Assembly: GCA_002786205.1 (NCBI GenBank)
Contig: PEQM01000011.1
Location: 157,614 to 221,613, forward strand
Direction: 5' to 3'
Length of the DNA: 64,000 bases
Source of the DNA: Legionella sp.
GTDB lineage: Bacteria; Pseudomonadota; Gammaproteobacteria; Legionellales; Legionellaceae
In this document: positions 46,782 through 55,332 of the stretch, piece after piece
Layout of the letters: each line of letters starts with the position of its first letter
How positions within the stretch are numbered: the stretch's first letter is position 1
Translations under genes and position numbers: made by a program
The notes under the pieces: model-generated
Told to the model about the DNA's origin: nothing
The model's database searches: none
What the model saw: only the letters and a program-made list of their open reading frames with translations

Positions 46782-47420
46782 TTATTCACTGCTTGTATGA
46801 GTAGCAAGCAATTCACGCATTTTTGCCTGAATCATTTCAATCGCAATTCGGTTTTCACCGCCGCGTGGAACAATAATATCGGCATAACGACTGGAGGGTT
46901 CTATAAATTGTAGATACATAGGCCTTACTGTCGTTTCATATTGGTGTACTACGGATTCAAAAGTTCGATGACGCTCAACTACATCTCGTTTCAATCGACG
47001 CATCAAGCAGACATCTAAAGGAGTAGACATAAAAATCCGGATATCCATTAATTCTCTTAGAACTTTATCAGTGAATAATAAAATACCTTCTAAAACAATA
47101 ATGGCATGTTTACCAATGGCTTGAGTTTCTGGTAAACGCATATGTTTTGAGTGAGAGTAGAGAGGAATTTCAACGCTGTGCCCATCTCTTAATTGACGTA
47201 AATGTTCACAGAGTAAAGCATGGTCAAAAGACTCAGGATGATCGTAATTGATTTTTTCTCTTTCGGCAAAAGGTAGGTGCCCATTGTCTTTGTAGTAAGC
47301 ATCCTCAGAGATGACAACGACCTGTTCAGAACCCAACTCACTAACAATCGTGTTGGCAAGAAGACTTTTTCCGGAGGCAGAGGGCCCGGAAATCCCTATA
47401 ATAATGGCTTGTTTAGTCAT
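46782..47420 (-). CDS. udk: Uridine kinase
   Basis: The 212-residue protein phosphorylates uridine and cytidine with GTP or ATP in pyrimidine salvage. The P-loop GPSASGKS lies near residues 12-19, followed by EDAYYKD, NYDHPESFDH and RRLKRDVVERHR. This is the complete family pattern, and the length equals E. coli Udk (213). I chose ATG 47420; a TTG at 47447 would add nine residues but has no better ribosome site. It is the first gene of a pair with fabI. Confidence 0.93.
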   Translation of the reverse strand: MTKQAIIIGISGPSASGKSLLANTIVSELGSEQVVVISEDAYYKDNGHLPFAEREKINYDHPESFDHALLCEHLRQLRDGHSVEIPLYSHSKHMRLPETQAIGKHAIIVLEGILLFTDKVLRELMDIRIFMSTPLDVCLMRRLKRDVVERHRTFESVVHQYETTVRPMYLQFIEPSSRYADIIVPRGGENRIAIEMIQAKMRELLATHTSSE

Positions 47421-47447
47421 GATGATATCACTGGAAATGGTTTCCAA

Positions 47448-47852
47448 ATGGTAAGGGTTTTTTGTGTTAAATTCAATCTTGATGAACAGATTTACAAAAG
47501 CGCTTTGCTTTGCAGCGTTCTTTGCGAACCAACTGATTGAATTTAGACCTGATTCATGCTTGAAAAAATGAAGTCAGTGCGCGCCAAGTCCGCATCATGA
47601 AGACCTTTTTTGGTGTCGGTGGCATCGGTTAGAAATGGTTTCATAGAGTAAGTTTATAGGCAATTGTCAACAGGTCCTATAAACAAGCTATTTTTTCAAT
47701 TAGTGATGCGATGTTAATAAAAAAGAGTATTAGTTTTAAAATTAAGTAACTAGACAAATGAAAAGGCATGACGAAAAGAATGAATTGGTTTACACTGCGT
47801 TTGGTGAAATGATTCACTATTCCTTTGTCAATGGAAGTTAAGGAGAGCATCA
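47448..47852. other. Divergent intergenic region between udk and a hypothetical gene
   Basis: About 400 bp without a convincing gene. On the minus strand, TTGACA at 47665-47670 has no good -10 box at the usual distance. A 33-codon frame (47543-47644, minus) reads GLHDADLARTDF, like a shred of pentapeptide-repeat protein, but it has no ribosome site. On the plus strand, AAGGAG at 47840-47845 serves the next gene. Confidence 0.4.
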
Positions 47853-48638
47853 ATGACTTTTCAAGTAGTAAACTATGAGCAATTGAAAGCAAACATTCAA
47901 GAAAGCATCAAGCAGCTTCTAAAACATCATTTTCCTGATATGTCAGATACATCAGAGCTTAAAAGCCGAGTTGCTCTTTTAGAGCCTGAGCGTAGAACGC
48001 AAACAGAGGTATTATTAACGGTTATTGAACTTTGTGATGCAATGAAGGATGAGGATTCACTGAAAAAGCAGACTATTCTAAATGCTGCGGCTTTTGATAC
48101 TTACAGTCAGATTAAAAAAAGTTATCAAGGCTTTATCTCTTTAGTGGCTACAGAAGAAAACAGCACTTTTTTTCTATCGTTAGAAACCTCTTTGGCATTA
48201 ACTAAAACCAATGTCCCCAATACTCAGGAACAATTAGGTTTATACAGAGCCTTGGAAGAGTTTTTTAAATCCCATGTTTATGTAGGGGGGCGTCCTGAGA
48301 ATGGGTGTCGCACGCCAGATACCTCACCTTTTTGGATGATTAATAACAGCAACGAAAATTTTGACCCTATAGATCATGTTAAACGCTTAGGGAAAAGAGT
48401 GTATAAACTGCAAAATAAATTACATGATGAGGCGGGCAAACTGCATGAAAAAGCAGTACGGCCATCCACTTCCAGTTATGCTAAATTATCCTGGTTTTCC
48501 TGGACAGCTAAAAGCAGCGAGCCAATTTCTTTGACGCCATCGTTGTCTACAGCCACTGCATCAGCTGCGAGCGCTGTAAACAATACGCCATCTGCATCTG
48601 AAGACAGCGTAACACCTGGTTTAAATACAAACGCATAA
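47853..48638 (+). CDS. Hypothetical protein, possible Legionella-specific
   Basis: I do not recognise this 261-residue soluble protein. It has no signal peptide or membrane segment. The first 120 residues are helical and charged, and a central part (about 140-170) has VYVGGRPENGCRTPDTSPFW. A helical stretch (HVKRLGKRVYKLQNKLHDEA) and a Ser/Thr/Ala-rich tail (about 215-261) follow. A flexible, polar C-terminus is seen in many Dot/Icm substrates, but this is weak evidence. AAGGAGA lies 8 nt before the ATG, and a strong hairpin follows the stop. Confidence 0.65.
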   Translation: MTFQVVNYEQLKANIQESIKQLLKHHFPDMSDTSELKSRVALLEPERRTQTEVLLTVIELCDAMKDEDSLKKQTILNAAAFDTYSQIKKSYQGFISLVATEENSTFFLSLETSLALTKTNVPNTQEQLGLYRALEEFFKSHVYVGGRPENGCRTPDTSPFWMINNSNENFDPIDHVKRLGKRVYKLQNKLHDEAGKLHEKAVRPSTSSYAKLSWFSWTAKSSEPISLTPSLSTATASAASAVNNTPSASEDSVTPGLNTNA

Positions 48639-48646
48639 AGACTTTA

Positions 48647-48687
48647 AATCAAACAAAGAGCAAAAAGAGATTGCTCTTTGTTTGATT
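48647..48687. terminator. 17-bp perfect hairpin between convergent genes
   Basis: AATCAAACAAAGAGCAA (48647-48663) pairs perfectly with TTGCTCTTTGTTTGATT (48671-48687) around a 7-nt loop. It lies between convergent genes, with AT-rich sequence on both sides, and probably terminates from both directions. Confidence 0.65.
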
Positions 48688-48751
48688 AGACTACTGAATC
48701 GATGAAATCATTTTTCTTGAGTTTATAAGGCAGCATTTCGAAAGATAAACA

Positions 48752-49081
48752 TTACTCGCTCACTACAGTATATCCTGCGCTTTGCCACTCCATAATACCG
48801 CCATCTATAGAATAGAGTTCTTTAAATCCAAGATCGGCAAGGGCTTGAGCTGCATATAAAGAGCGTACGCCACCACGACAATACAAGTAGATGGGGGTTT
48901 GTAAATCTGAGACGTGGGCACGGATGAGCGAAGGCAATTGGCTTCTGGGTAGATGTAAGGCTCCCGGTATATGTCCTTCCTGCCATTCATCAGGTTCTCT
49001 GACATCAATGAGGCAAAGTGATTTGTTCTCTTTCATTAGTTGATTTAACTCATGAACATTAATCGTATGGATTGCAGTCAT
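48752..49081 (-). CDS. Rhodanese-domain protein
   Basis: The 109-residue single-domain rhodanese carries sulfur as a persulfide on Cys68 (active loop CRGGVRS), with the usual CLIDVREPDEW and GHIPGALHLP motifs. It is likely cytoplasmic, with no signal peptide. Its ATG overlaps the stop of the small membrane protein upstream by one base, so the two form an operon. The pair lies next to the gshA-gshB genes; the proximity of sulfur-related genes is noted but not proof of a shared role. Confidence 0.9.
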   Translation of the reverse strand: MTAIHTINVHELNQLMKENKSLCLIDVREPDEWQEGHIPGALHLPRSQLPSLIRAHVSDLQTPIYLYCRGGVRSLYAAQALADLGFKELYSIDGGIMEWQSAGYTVVSE

Positions 49082-49350
49082 TATTTAAACTCCCGTAGTG
49101 CGGGGCGAGTTAAAGTAGAATAATGCAATATCCAGTAAATAGAGGCTATAAGGACACCACCAATCAATGTTGCAAAAGCCCATGTTGCGCCTGAAACAAG
49201 AACAGGGCGTTGGCCCAGACCGGTTAATTTTCCTGCATCTTTTGCTACAGCGCTAGCAAAAATCAAATGCAATACCCCGTTGATAATCATTAAAAGATAA
49301 AAGAACGATTCAATTTGAGTTGCAAATTGTTTGGTTAATTCATTGAGCAT
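49081..49350 (-). CDS. Small two-segment membrane protein
   Basis: The 89-residue protein has two hydrophobic segments (about 15-36 and 50-74) and a short basic tail, typical of a small inner-membrane hairpin protein. I know no function. It is the first gene of a two-gene unit with the rhodanese, with its stop overlapping the rhodanese ATG. Confidence 0.7.
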   Translation of the reverse strand: MLNELTKQFATQIESFFYLLMIINGVLHLIFASAVAKDAGKLTGLGQRPVLVSGATWAFATLIGGVLIASIYWILHYSTLTRPALREFK

Positions 49351-49539
49351 AGACTAGTCCCTCATGGCAATATCAAGGTACTTTATCATTACTGTCGATT
49401 GGGGGATAGATGATAAAATAAAAAAGCATGCTGTAGTGACTCATTTTGTTTGAGGTTTATCGGTGGAAGGTTATGAAGAGCAATAGATAATCTGATACAC
49501 TATTTCTTAGAACATTAGACGTTTTTTTAAGGAAACAGC

Positions 49540-50835
49540 ATGAATATTCATGAAAATCCAGTTCCCAATTTGGCTACAGCCCATTCAGGGCCGCTTGCTT
49601 GTGTAGAACAAGCCATCTTGAGTAAAGTCGCGCCTATAGAAGCCTGGTTTAGACAAAAATGGAAGGAAACGCCTGCTCCTGTCACATCATCAGTTGATTT
49701 ACGCCATGCTGGATTTAAGTTGGCGCCAATTGATACGAATTTATTTCCTGCCGGTTTTAATAACTTAAATCCAGAGTTTTTGCCACTTTGTGTGCAAGCA
49801 GCCCAATCCACGCTGATGAAATACCTTCCTGAGTGCACAAAAATACTGCTTGTTCCTGAAAATCACACGCGGAATAAATTTTATTTGCAAAGTTTGCATG
49901 TGTTGAGCACTATTTTTCTTAAAGCGGGTTTTATTGTGCGTATTGGCAGTTTAGACCCAGATCTCAAGGATCCCATTGAAATCTCATTGGATGAAACGGT
50001 TTCACTCCTTATCGAGCCGGTAGAGCGCATAGGTAATAAATTAGGTTTACAGGATTTTGACCCCTGTCTTATTTTGCTTAATAATGATTTGTCTTCTGGT
50101 TTGCCTGCCATTTTGGAAGGGATAGAGCAACGCATCATGCCCAGTCCACAGTTAGGATGGTCCTCACGATTAAAGTCGGATCATTTCCATTTTTATGATG
50201 AAGTGGCAACCGAGTTTGCTCAATTGATTGGCATCGACCCCTGGTTTATTAATCCTTATTTTAGTGCGCTTGACGGCTTGGATTTTATGGCCCAGGAAGG
50301 CCTTGAGCAGTTGGCTTTAGAGGTTGACAAAATACTGTCTTTAATAGAAGAACAATATTTAAAACAAGGTATTCAGGAAAAACCTTATGTGGTGGTAAAG
50401 GCTGATAATGGTACTTATGGCATGAGTGTGATGACAGTTCAGACGGGAGATCAAATTCGTAAGCTGAATAGAAAGCAGCGAACCAAAATGTCCAGTGCAA
50501 AAGGCAGTCGTAAAGTGGATAGGGTCATTATTCAGGAGGGGGTTTATACTTTTGAGTCCATGCCTGATGGTGCTGTGGCTGAACCAGTTGTTTATATGCT
50601 GGGTCAATTTGTGGTGGGTGGTTTTTATAGAGTCCATCAAGGACGAGGCATGGATGAAAATTTAAATGCACCAGGCATGCATTTTGAACCATTGGCTTTT
50701 GCCCAAGCATGCAATACTCCTTGTAGTGATAAGGCAGTAGAGGAGGGGCCAAATCGTTTTTATGCTTATGGAGTAATTGCCCGTCTTGCCGCCTTGGCGG
50801 CAGCAAAAGAAATTGCAGCGGTTGGGGGTGAATAA
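49540..50835 (+). CDS. gshA: Glutamate-cysteine ligase, proteobacterial type
   Basis: The 431-residue enzyme joins glutamate and cysteine, the first step of glutathione synthesis. The sequence fits the group found in Acidithiobacillus, Legionella and other proteobacteria, unrelated to E. coli GshA. Marks include KYLPECTKILLVPENHTRNK near 95-114 and VVKADNGTYGMSV near 285, the likely nucleotide-binding loop, and GGFYRVHQGRG near 366. AAGGAAAC precedes the ATG. Its TAATG junction with gshB shows translational coupling. Confidence 0.9.
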   Translation: MNIHENPVPNLATAHSGPLACVEQAILSKVAPIEAWFRQKWKETPAPVTSSVDLRHAGFKLAPIDTNLFPAGFNNLNPEFLPLCVQAAQSTLMKYLPECTKILLVPENHTRNKFYLQSLHVLSTIFLKAGFIVRIGSLDPDLKDPIEISLDETVSLLIEPVERIGNKLGLQDFDPCLILLNNDLSSGLPAILEGIEQRIMPSPQLGWSSRLKSDHFHFYDEVATEFAQLIGIDPWFINPYFSALDGLDFMAQEGLEQLALEVDKILSLIEEQYLKQGIQEKPYVVVKADNGTYGMSVMTVQTGDQIRKLNRKQRTKMSSAKGSRKVDRVIIQEGVYTFESMPDGAVAEPVVYMLGQFVVGGFYRVHQGRGMDENLNAPGMHFEPLAFAQACNTPCSDKAVEEGPNRFYAYGVIARLAALAAAKEIAAVGGE

Positions 50836-51782
50836 TGAAATTAGCGATATTAATGGACTCCATTGCGCATCTTAAGCCCCATAAAGACACCAGCATTGCC
50901 ATGATCTTAAGTGCACAACAGTTGGGGTGGTCTTGTGACTATTTTACTGTTCAGGATTTGTTTTGTAAGGACGGGCAAGCTTTTGCCTTGATGCATGCCA
51001 TAGAAGTGAGGGCTCTACACCCGAATACCATCAGTACGACAGAAAAAGGTGAATACCCTTTGACAGAGTATGATATTATTTTAATGCGCAAAGATCCGCC
51101 TTTTGATTTAGAGTATATCTATGCCACCTATGCCTTGGAGTTGGCTGAGAAAGCAGGGGTGTTGATTGCCAATAAACCACAAAGCTTGCGTGATGCCAAC
51201 GAGAAGTTTTTTACCATGAGTTTTCCTCAATGCACTCCGCCTACCTTGGTTTCAAAAGAGATAAAACGTTTAAGAGCCTTTTGGGAACAGCATCGAAATG
51301 TTATTTTTAAACCTTTAGAAGGGATGGGGGGATCTTCTGTTTTTCATGTGGATGAAGCTGGTAAAAATTTATCCGTTATTCTGGAAAACCTGACACATTA
51401 CCAAAGTACCACCATTATGGCGCAATGCTATATTCCTGATATTGTGACCAAAGGAGACAAACGAATTTTATTGGTTCATGGTGAACCGGTTGCTTATGGA
51501 TTAGCCCGTATTCCGCAACAAGGTGAATTAAGAGGCAATCTTGCCGCAGGCGCAACCGGAGAGGTGGTAGCCATTACCCCTCGTGATCGCTGGATTTGCG
51601 AGCAGATTGCCCCTGTTTTAAGAGCGAAAGGACTCTATTTTGTCGGTATAGATGTGATAGGCGATTATTTAACCGAGATCAACATAACAAGCCCTACTTG
51701 TGCGCGCGAGATTATGGCTGAAACGGGTATAGACATTACTACCGATTATTTAAAATTCTTGTCTTCGTTGTGTCGGAGCTAA
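50835..51782 (+). CDS. gshB: Glutathione synthetase
   Basis: The 315-residue ATP-grasp ligase adds glycine to gamma-glutamylcysteine. Family marks are MDSIAHLKPHKDTS at the N-terminus, MRKDPPFDLEYIYATY near 79, IFKPLEGMGGSSVF near 156 and DVIGDYLTEINITSP near 276. The length equals E. coli GshB (316). It overlaps the gshA stop by one base, and together they complete glutathione synthesis. Confidence 0.96.
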   Translation: MKLAILMDSIAHLKPHKDTSIAMILSAQQLGWSCDYFTVQDLFCKDGQAFALMHAIEVRALHPNTISTTEKGEYPLTEYDIILMRKDPPFDLEYIYATYALELAEKAGVLIANKPQSLRDANEKFFTMSFPQCTPPTLVSKEIKRLRAFWEQHRNVIFKPLEGMGGSSVFHVDEAGKNLSVILENLTHYQSTTIMAQCYIPDIVTKGDKRILLVHGEPVAYGLARIPQQGELRGNLAAGATGEVVAITPRDRWICEQIAPVLRAKGLYFVGIDVIGDYLTEINITSPTCAREIMAETGIDITTDYLKFLSSLCRS

Positions 51783-52136
51783 CACAAGGACAATTAAGTT
51801 TTGCGCATTTAGCCATGCTTGCAAGGCATTATATTATCCCAAGCGCAGCCGAGGTTGCTTGTCATGTCGCGTATTAAAACGCGCGAAAGCATATAGCAGC
51901 GGCCGTATTTTTCTTTCGTGAGCAGCCTTGCATTGATTGGATTCGGTGCCAGATTGCTCATACGCTGGTTATACACTGCTCTTATTCACCTCAGCGTCTT
52001 TTTGCAAATTATTTTTCTAGTTTTTTTCCAAAGCAAATCAATAAGTTGTTTGATAAAAATAAATCCAAGTGGACAAAATAGATGCTTATATTATACTTAA
52101 GTTACAATGTCTGCGTTTATTCATTTAGGGGTTAGC
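51783..52136. other. Intergenic region after gshB
   Basis: The 354 bp hold no gene I can support. A short hydrophobic open frame at 51918-52100 has no ribosome site or family pattern. The last part is AT-rich, as expected for the promoter of the coiled-coil gene. AGGGG lies 5-6 nt before ATG 52137. Confidence 0.4.
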
Positions 52137-55109
52137 ATGTCTGAAATTAAAACTGAAGAGCAATATAATGATAGAAGCGACTCTTATGAAGAAGGTGCTG
52201 AACATTATATGGGGGAGGTTGTCGTAGATGGATTGGTTTGGGGTTTGAAGAATGCGTTCTATATGGCTTCTTATTTGATAGGCAGCTTAACAGAAGAGAT
52301 GAAGAAGAATGAGCAAGGAGCTTTTAAAGAAATTGAAGAACAACAGGCGGTTATTGCATACGAAACACCTCTCGGCCACGTTCCTGGACATAAACTAGTA
52401 GAAGACACTGGACATGAACTAGCAAAAGACACTGAGCATGAAATAGCAGAGGAACAAGAAAAACTGCAACAACTTACAGAAGAAGAAAAACAATTAAGTC
52501 AGCAGTTAGAAAACACTGGACATCAACTAGCAACGAAAAAAAATCAACTCACTCAAGAACTAGCAAAAGAACAAGAAAACTTGCAACAGCTTCAAGAAGA
52601 AGAAAAACAATTAAGTCAGCAGTTAGAAAAAACTGGACATGAACTAGCAGCGAAAAAAAATAAACTCACTCAAGAAATAGCAGAGAGACAAAAAAACTTG
52701 CAACTGATTAAAGAAAAAGAAGGGCAATTAAATGCTCAGTTAGAAAAATTGAATGGCACGTTGTCTGAAAATCAGGGTGCGCAATCAACCTTAACACAAA
52801 AATATACTGAAAACGAAGAGCGGTCTGCCTTGATTAAGACACAAATTATTGAAGGCAAAAAGACTCTTGATGCTCTAGATGCGGCTATAGAAAAGGCCCA
52901 GTCAAAAGTAGTAGCGGTAAATATTATACATGAGGCAAATAGGAGAAAAGCTGATTCGCTTTCAGGAAGAGTGCGAGATTTTTTTGTAAGCGGGCTAAAC
53001 GTTCTGGTACGAGGCTGGAATACTGTAGTCAAGAGCGTGGGCGCAGGTTATTTGTCGGTTTCAGAAGTTTCATTGTACTCTGATTTAGCTAAGGAAAGTT
53101 TTAATAGTAAGAAATCTATTGACGAAGATTTTGCAAGCTTAGAAGGACAAAAAGCTTTAGAAAAAAACACATGGAGGTTTAATAATGATCAGGCACAATC
53201 GTTGGCTAAGGCAATGGAAGAGGTGCAAGCCTTAAAGGCGGAAGAAGAATCATTGAACACTACGAAAGCAGAAGTAGCCGCTTCGCTTGCGACTTTATCT
53301 TCGGCTATTAAGGACAAAGAGCAGAAGATCAGTGAGAAGCAAAACGAAATTCAAGCTTTGGATGAGCAATTGAACAGTAAGAAAGCAGAAGTAGCCACTT
53401 CTCTTGAGGCTTTATCTTTGGCTATTAAGGACATAAAGCAGAAGATCAGTGAGAAGCAAAACGAAATTCAAGCTTTGGATCCACAATTAGAGGTACCCGA
53501 GCTGGTCATGCAAGCGACTTTGCAAGAGAATCGCTCTGATAACAAGGATGCTAAAGCACAGACGGGGGTGAAATATTTTATGGATTCAACAGAAGCACGT
53601 GACCAATTGGCTAGGGGGTTGGGAGGAATACGGCGACAAATGGACACCAGTGGAGATGATGATGACGACACTGAGTCTGAAGACAGTGATGACGAAGATT
53701 TGTTTAAGACTGATAAGAAAAAACCATTTAATGTACAGGATGACCCTAAGAAGGAGAAAAAAGCGGATAACGCCAAGCCCGCTCAAAATAATAAAGAGAT
53801 GAAGACTAGCGCGATACATCGGATGATTCATACAACAAGCACAGACCCTAAGAAATCTGATGTTGCTTCAGTTGATGAGAGTGATTCTGAAAATGAGGAG
53901 TGGGCTGATCAATATTCAGCTAGGAAAAAACAACCAACACAAGCGAAGACAGTTCAAGATAACGCAGGGAGAAGCAGTCCAGCATCAGTTGTAGAGCCAT
54001 TTAAACAGAAGCAACATGCCAAGGAAATTACTGAAAATCAGAGTGAAGTTCAACAACAAAAACAAAAAGCAAAAGCAGAGTTATTGGCTCGTGATATTAC
54101 GAAAAGTGGTTGTTTATTATTTAATTTTTCGGACGAAAAAGAGTTATCTCCAACGAGAAAGCAGCAGATTTTGTCGCAGTTGGGTTCAAAGGTTGCTGTG
54201 GTCCTGGTCGGCGATGAGTTGTATTGTATGAGTAAAACCATAGGGCTTAAGGGGGGTGTTTTAATTAAGGGGGGTGTTTTAAAAAGCGAAAAGCTTTCTT
54301 CTCAACAAGAGGAACAATCTCAGGGATTGAAGGCATTGACGCAACAGATAAAAGAGCAGGTCGGTCCCGTAAAAGAGGTTGATGCCAAACAATCAGCAGA
54401 AACCTTATCAGACGTAGTTTTTAGCCTTACAGGGATTAGGAATATAGAGGCTGGCAAAGAAAATGTAACGGGAGTGGGTAGTGCTGGAATGGAGGCGGGG
54501 CAAACTGCATTATTATCAAGTGATGACAGGCGAAGATTATACGCTTTATTAATGAGGTTAAAGCCGAATGTAACAGATACAAAAATAGTAACAGATATAA
54601 AAATAGTAACAGATATAAAAATCGTTGATTTTCCAACGCAGAACGAAGCGCAAGACGCTAAAGAGGAGCGAGAGCAAAGAAGTAAAGATAAACCACTGGA
54701 GGATCGAATCGCAGAGCTTTATAATGAAATTCGTGCTAAAAAGAATGAGAGCTCACTCTTTAACCAACTTATTGATGTATTGACTGCTTTGGGTTATGAG
54801 GACAAAGGTTTAACTCCAGAAAAACGGCTACAATCCCCGTCTGAATCTGATGAAAATAAAAAACAGCCTGTTCAGTCAACTATGCCTGCCAATTTATTGG
54901 CGTCTATAAGCAAACAAAAAGAAAAGCCTGTTAGGTCAGTCATGCCTGCCAATTTATTGGAGTCTATAAAAAATAAAGAAAATAAAGAAAATAGCGATCG
55001 TAATCGAGGGGTTGACCAAAGTGACAGAAAAAAATCATTTGCTGGCATCCGAGAAAATGAGAAAGAAACTGAACAGGAAGTAGGTAGATCAAATGGACCG
55101 TCTAGATAG
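52137..55109 (+). CDS. Large coiled-coil protein with internal repeats, candidate secreted effector
   Basis: The 990-residue protein matches no family I recognise. Residues about 90-230 are Glu/Lys/Gln-rich coiled coil with a duplicated 40-residue unit (QLSQQLExTGHxLAxKKN, found twice). Another coiled coil at about 360-450 is also duplicated (KQKISEKQNEIQALD, twice). An acidic patch (DDDDTESEDSDDED near 505) and a long charged linker follow, then a mixed domain (about 630-720) and short repeats (TDIKIV; MPANLL, twice). The C-terminus is Glu-rich (RENEKETEQEVG) before a short basic end, like E-block secretion signals of Dot/Icm substrates. I start it at ATG 52137 (AGGGG 5-6 nt upstream) rather than 52107. 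Confidence 0.8.
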   Translation: MSEIKTEEQYNDRSDSYEEGAEHYMGEVVVDGLVWGLKNAFYMASYLIGSLTEEMKKNEQGAFKEIEEQQAVIAYETPLGHVPGHKLVEDTGHELAKDTEHEIAEEQEKLQQLTEEEKQLSQQLENTGHQLATKKNQLTQELAKEQENLQQLQEEEKQLSQQLEKTGHELAAKKNKLTQEIAERQKNLQLIKEKEGQLNAQLEKLNGTLSENQGAQSTLTQKYTENEERSALIKTQIIEGKKTLDALDAAIEKAQSKVVAVNIIHEANRRKADSLSGRVRDFFVSGLNVLVRGWNTVVKSVGAGYLSVSEVSLYSDLAKESFNSKKSIDEDFASLEGQKALEKNTWRFNNDQAQSLAKAMEEVQALKAEEESLNTTKAEVAASLATLSSAIKDKEQKISEKQNEIQALDEQLNSKKAEVATSLEALSLAIKDIKQKISEKQNEIQALDPQLEVPELVMQATLQENRSDNKDAKAQTGVKYFMDSTEARDQLARGLGGIRRQMDTSGDDDDDTESEDSDDEDLFKTDKKKPFNVQDDPKKEKKADNAKPAQNNKEMKTSAIHRMIHTTSTDPKKSDVASVDESDSENEEWADQYSARKKQPTQAKTVQDNAGRSSPASVVEPFKQKQHAKEITENQSEVQQQKQKAKAELLARDITKSGCLLFNFSDEKELSPTRKQQILSQLGSKVAVVLVGDELYCMSKTIGLKGGVLIKGGVLKSEKLSSQQEEQSQGLKALTQQIKEQVGPVKEVDAKQSAETLSDVVFSLTGIRNIEAGKENVTGVGSAGMEAGQTALLSSDDRRRLYALLMRLKPNVTDTKIVTDIKIVTDIKIVDFPTQNEAQDAKEEREQRSKDKPLEDRIAELYNEIRAKKNESSLFNQLIDVLTALGYEDKGLTPEKRLQSPSESDENKKQPVQSTMPANLLASISKQKEKPVRSVMPANLLESIKNKENKENSDRNRGVDQSDRKKSFAGIRENEKETEQEVGRSNGPSR

Positions 55110-55215
55110 GTAGATCAGGGCAACCGCGTCTAACTGCTTATTGCTAACCCAAATCGGCTACGTTCCGCGTTTATGTGTGGAATCTAATTTATCACTCGAT
55201 TCAAGATGGTATGGA

Positions 55216-55236
55216 TACCGTGCAGAAAGCACGGTA
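55216..55236. repeat. Second copy of the TACCGTGC/GCACGGTA palindrome
   Basis: TACCGTGC (55216-55223), a 5-nt AGAAA loop and GCACGGTA (55229-55236) repeat the stem at 2199-2219. A further repeat, TTTAGATGCGTTTGCCCTGA (55270-55289), matches 37806-37825. Both lie in the 223-bp gap between the coiled-coil gene and glnD. Confidence 0.55.
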
Positions 55237-55332
55237 CGTAGCCAGAAAAAGAGCATTTAGTGCTCCAAATTTAGATGCGTTTGCCCTGATAGGTAGCTAG
55301 TATGTGATTTTGGCATTGGATTGGCGGGTTTT

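Noticed and set aside
47543..47644. 33-codon minus-strand frame resembling a pentapeptide-repeat fragment
   Set aside because: Only two or three repeat units and no ribosome site; at most a relic.
51918..52100. Hydrophobic 60-codon frame after gshB
   Set aside because: No ribosome site, no recognised pattern, and it overlaps the likely promoter of the next gene.
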